Shown one piece after another: positions 20,151 to 21,812 of a DNA stretch of 21,812 bases. Position 1 is the stretch's first letter, and every line of letters begins with the position of its first letter. Below the pieces are notes generated by a model. It saw only the letters and a list, made by a program, of their open reading frames with translations. It was not told the DNA's origin and did not search any database. This DNA is from Candidatus Microgenomates bacterium (GTDB lineage: Bacteria > Patescibacteria > Microgenomatia > JADHYG01). The translations under genes were made by a program, and so were the position numbers. Where the stretch lies: contig JADHYG010000014.1 of the NCBI GenBank assembly GCA_016782545.1, positions 1-21,812 on the forward strand. Direction: 5' to 3'.

Positions 20151-21317
20151 TCAATAATCCACCTTGGTACCATCAGGTAGAACTTCAATCCAAATTTGTC
20201 CTTGATTAAATTCTACCTCTGCTCCTTGAGAATCATAAAACTTTGTCCTTGAGGTGCGATTTTTTTTCTTCCAAGTGCCTTTAATTACTTCTCCATCTTG
20301 AAAAATGATCGCTTTACCATCACCTTTTGTTTGATAAAGAAGATGAAGATGTTCATCAACCGGACCTGTTTCTTCAGAAAACTGAATAACAACATTTTTG
20401 GCTTTTAACTGACCCTCATCAAGATCATTATGAGGCTTGTCACCATTGAAACGAAGATAGCTATTGGAGGCTTGGTCATAATCCCAACGAACTAGATATT
20501 CTTTGTAGCCCTTCCAAAAATTAAATTCTGCTGAAAATGAAGCTGTTTCATCTTCTAATCCATCACCTTCTTTAAATTTCCAAGGAGAAAAATCTTCATC
20601 CCAAGCCACTCCTTCCTCGTCTACATTTGTCCAACCTTTTTTTTCAGCAATTTCATAAAGATTGTCTGACAAACAAACCATCTGATGTTCTGTAGCCACA
20701 GGATGATCTAATCTATCCGGATTACGATAACAAGTAGGGAAAGAAATTCCAAACTGATCTAAATCCTTAATGCCATATTCCCTGATTTGACATAAAGCCT
20801 TGGCCCGCTCATCAACAGTTGGATCATGACAAAGACCAGCACCGCCAACATGATTGTATAAGCCATCATATTCTGAAATCCAATCAACAAAATAAGTCCG
20901 CGCCGAACGAACTGGGGCAAGCTCTAAATTCTTGGCCGCCGCTCCGCAATAAAAAATAGCCAAAAAACGAGTAATACCTCCTTCAGCCACCACCTCATAA
21001 ACCACATCCGCTCTTGCCAAACCAGACTGAGGCCTTGCCTCTGTATGATTTTCAATCATCACTCCCAAAGGCCTTCTTTTCTCCCAAATTTCTTTTTCTG
21101 CTTTAGTATAAAGCTCACCATTTAAAGGACAGCTCTCTGTTTTTGGAGCATTAATATCAACTTTAAATCCTTCTTTTCTAAGCTCTTCAGGCAAAGGAGA
21201 AGTCATCCCTGATCCGCCGCCTCCAAAAAAAGAAAAAGCAAAAAAAGAAACACCAGTGGAAATTAAATAAAGAAATAATCCGGCACCAATTGTTAAAAAC
21301 ATTCTTTTTTTATTCAT
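20151..21317 (-). CDS. DUF3048 domain protein (YerB-like), membrane-anchored
   Basis: A 388-aa protein with an N-terminal membrane segment (about residues 6-30, FLTIGAGLFLYLISTGVSFFAF) and a long extracytoplasmic part. The DUF3048 N-domain is recognisable from RRPLGVMIENHTEARPQSGL, DVVYEVVAEGGITRFLAIFY and APVRSARTYFVDW; the C-domain ends with NVVIQFSE, then GTWKKKNRTSRTKFYD and GQIWIEVLP. YerB of Bacillus is the named relative; its role is unclear, probably at the envelope. A gap of three bases after the upstream stop and an AAGG site eight bases before the ATG indicate operon translation. Nothing looks truncated. Confidence 0.9.
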   Translation of the reverse strand: MNKKRMFLTIGAGLFLYLISTGVSFFAFSFFGGGGSGMTSPLPEELRKEGFKVDINAPKTESCPLNGELYTKAEKEIWEKRRPLGVMIENHTEARPQSGLARADVVYEVVAEGGITRFLAIFYCGAAAKNLELAPVRSARTYFVDWISEYDGLYNHVGGAGLCHDPTVDERAKALCQIREYGIKDLDQFGISFPTCYRNPDRLDHPVATEHQMVCLSDNLYEIAEKKGWTNVDEEGVAWDEDFSPWKFKEGDGLEDETASFSAEFNFWKGYKEYLVRWDYDQASNSYLRFNGDKPHNDLDEGQLKAKNVVIQFSEETGPVDEHLHLLYQTKGDGKAIIFQDGEVIKGTWKKKNRTSRTKFYDSQGAEVEFNQGQIWIEVLPDGTKVDY

Positions 21318-21320
21318 ATT

Positions 21321-21791
21321 TTAAACCTTCCCTGCCCTTTGAATAACTTCTATTTCTTCCTTAGACAAATCATATTTAACCCCTTTTCCTTCTTTAACTT
21401 TTTTAACATACCAACGCGTTGTTTCCCTGCCATGAAAAGACGTTATTAATACTCCATTATTCTTGCCGTCAAGCAAAGAAAGAATAAAGCTTTGCTTGCC
21501 GCCAATATCCTTAAAAGGATTAAATTTAATCAAACCAACTTTCTGAATATGAAAAAAACCGTCTTTTTCTATTCTTTCTGTTTTTATTTGCAAGTTCTTA
21601 ATCTCTTCTTTTGAAATCTCGGCTTCTTTTAAGATTTTATCAAGAACTCCTTTTAAACTTTCTTTTTTATCCTTGCCCAATAAACGATTGTAATGAGCAA
21701 TGTTTTTATAAAGAAAAAAAGAAATGACTAAGAGCCAAGCGATTAAGAAACAAAAGCCAATACTTAATATTTGAGTACTAAAATTAAACAT
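21321..21791 (-). CDS. DUF4446 domain membrane protein
   Basis: A 156-aa protein with one N-terminal membrane segment (FSTQILSIGFCFLIAWLLVISFFLY split around residue 12), a short basic helix HYNRLLGKDKKESL, and the DUF4446 core: FFHIQKVGLIKFNPFKDIGG, SFILSLLDGKNNGVLITSFHG and a C-terminal YDLSKEEIEVI. The function of the family is unknown. The frame also allows GTG at 21794, but ATG at 21791 lies eight bases after TATAAT, so I prefer it. It heads the run DUF4446-DUF3048-HTH/nucleotidyltransferase-AbrB-secD-secF, all on one strand, which may be a single transcription unit. Confidence 0.9.
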   Translation of the reverse strand: MFNFSTQILSIGFCFLIAWLLVISFFLYKNIAHYNRLLGKDKKESLKGVLDKILKEAEISKEEIKNLQIKTERIEKDGFFHIQKVGLIKFNPFKDIGGKQSFILSLLDGKNNGVLITSFHGRETTRWYVKKVKEGKGVKYDLSKEEIEVIQRAGKV

Positions 21792-21799
21792 CACAATTA

Positions 21800-21805
21800 A
21801 TTATA
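21800..21805 (-). promoter_or_regulatory. -10 element of the DUF4446 operon
   Basis: Minus-strand TATAAT ends eight bases before the ATG at 21791. The window ends at 21812, so the -35 region cannot be inspected. Confidence 0.5.
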
Positions 21806-21812
21806 TTGTAAT

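Overview
The window is AT-rich and looks like chromosome of a small-genome bacterium, most likely a Candidate Phyla Radiation (Patescibacteria) member, perhaps of the Microgenomates group. I infer this from the short housekeeping proteins, a GAD-less AspRS, DUF4446/DUF3048 and single-TM hypothetical proteins, and many dispersed palindromic repeats that are also translated inside genes. TGA and TAA both serve as stops, so the standard bacterial code fits and a TGA=Gly code is not needed. No rRNA, phage, transposase or CRISPR array is visible.

Layout. 1-1642 (-): an HD-domain protein, then a CapA-like metallophosphatase cut by the window edge. 1772-4586 (+): a Maf nucleotide pyrophosphatase, an unrecognised 339-aa protein and a queuine tRNA-ribosyltransferase (tgt). 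4612-5920 (-): metK with a complete sigma70 promoter, SAM-I riboswitch and terminator; a 41-nt piece of the tgt 3' end is repeated on its far side. 6054-6127 (-): tRNA-Gln(CUG). 6428 (+): era. 7522-8967 (-): gltX. 9121 (+): a membrane-anchored hypothetical protein converging on a D-Ala-D-Ala carboxypeptidase (-). 11233-15175 (-): a GIY-YIG protein, aspS and recJ. 15403 (+): cca. 16936-21791 (-): a run of secF, secD, an AbrB-like protein, an HTH-nucleotidyltransferase, DUF3048 and DUF4446 (listed downstream to upstream).

The most unusual feature is a set of palindromic repeat families that sit between genes and also, in frame, inside conserved genes. I count about ten in-frame insertions in five genes: four in recJ, three in gltX and one each in aspS, cca and secF. 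One about 62-nt element is in both aspS and recJ and is read in the same frame in both. A 46-nt hairpin in recJ recurs upstream of era with one mismatch. Another family has the form GTCA-hairpin-hairpin-TGAC with covarying stems, and at two places one palindrome appears to have landed inside another. This resembles in principle the Rickettsia palindromic elements; whether it is active or described in this lineage cannot be told from sequence alone.

A second pattern is promoter architecture. Many first genes have an extended -10 (TGnTATAAT-like) ending only 6-9 nt before the start codon, which implies leaderless or nearly leaderless mRNAs. Some internal operon genes instead carry a Shine-Dalgarno-like purine run. 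Functionally the genes serve translation and tRNA biology (tgt, tRNA-Gln, gltX, aspS, cca, era), SAM synthesis, recombination, protein export and the cell envelope.
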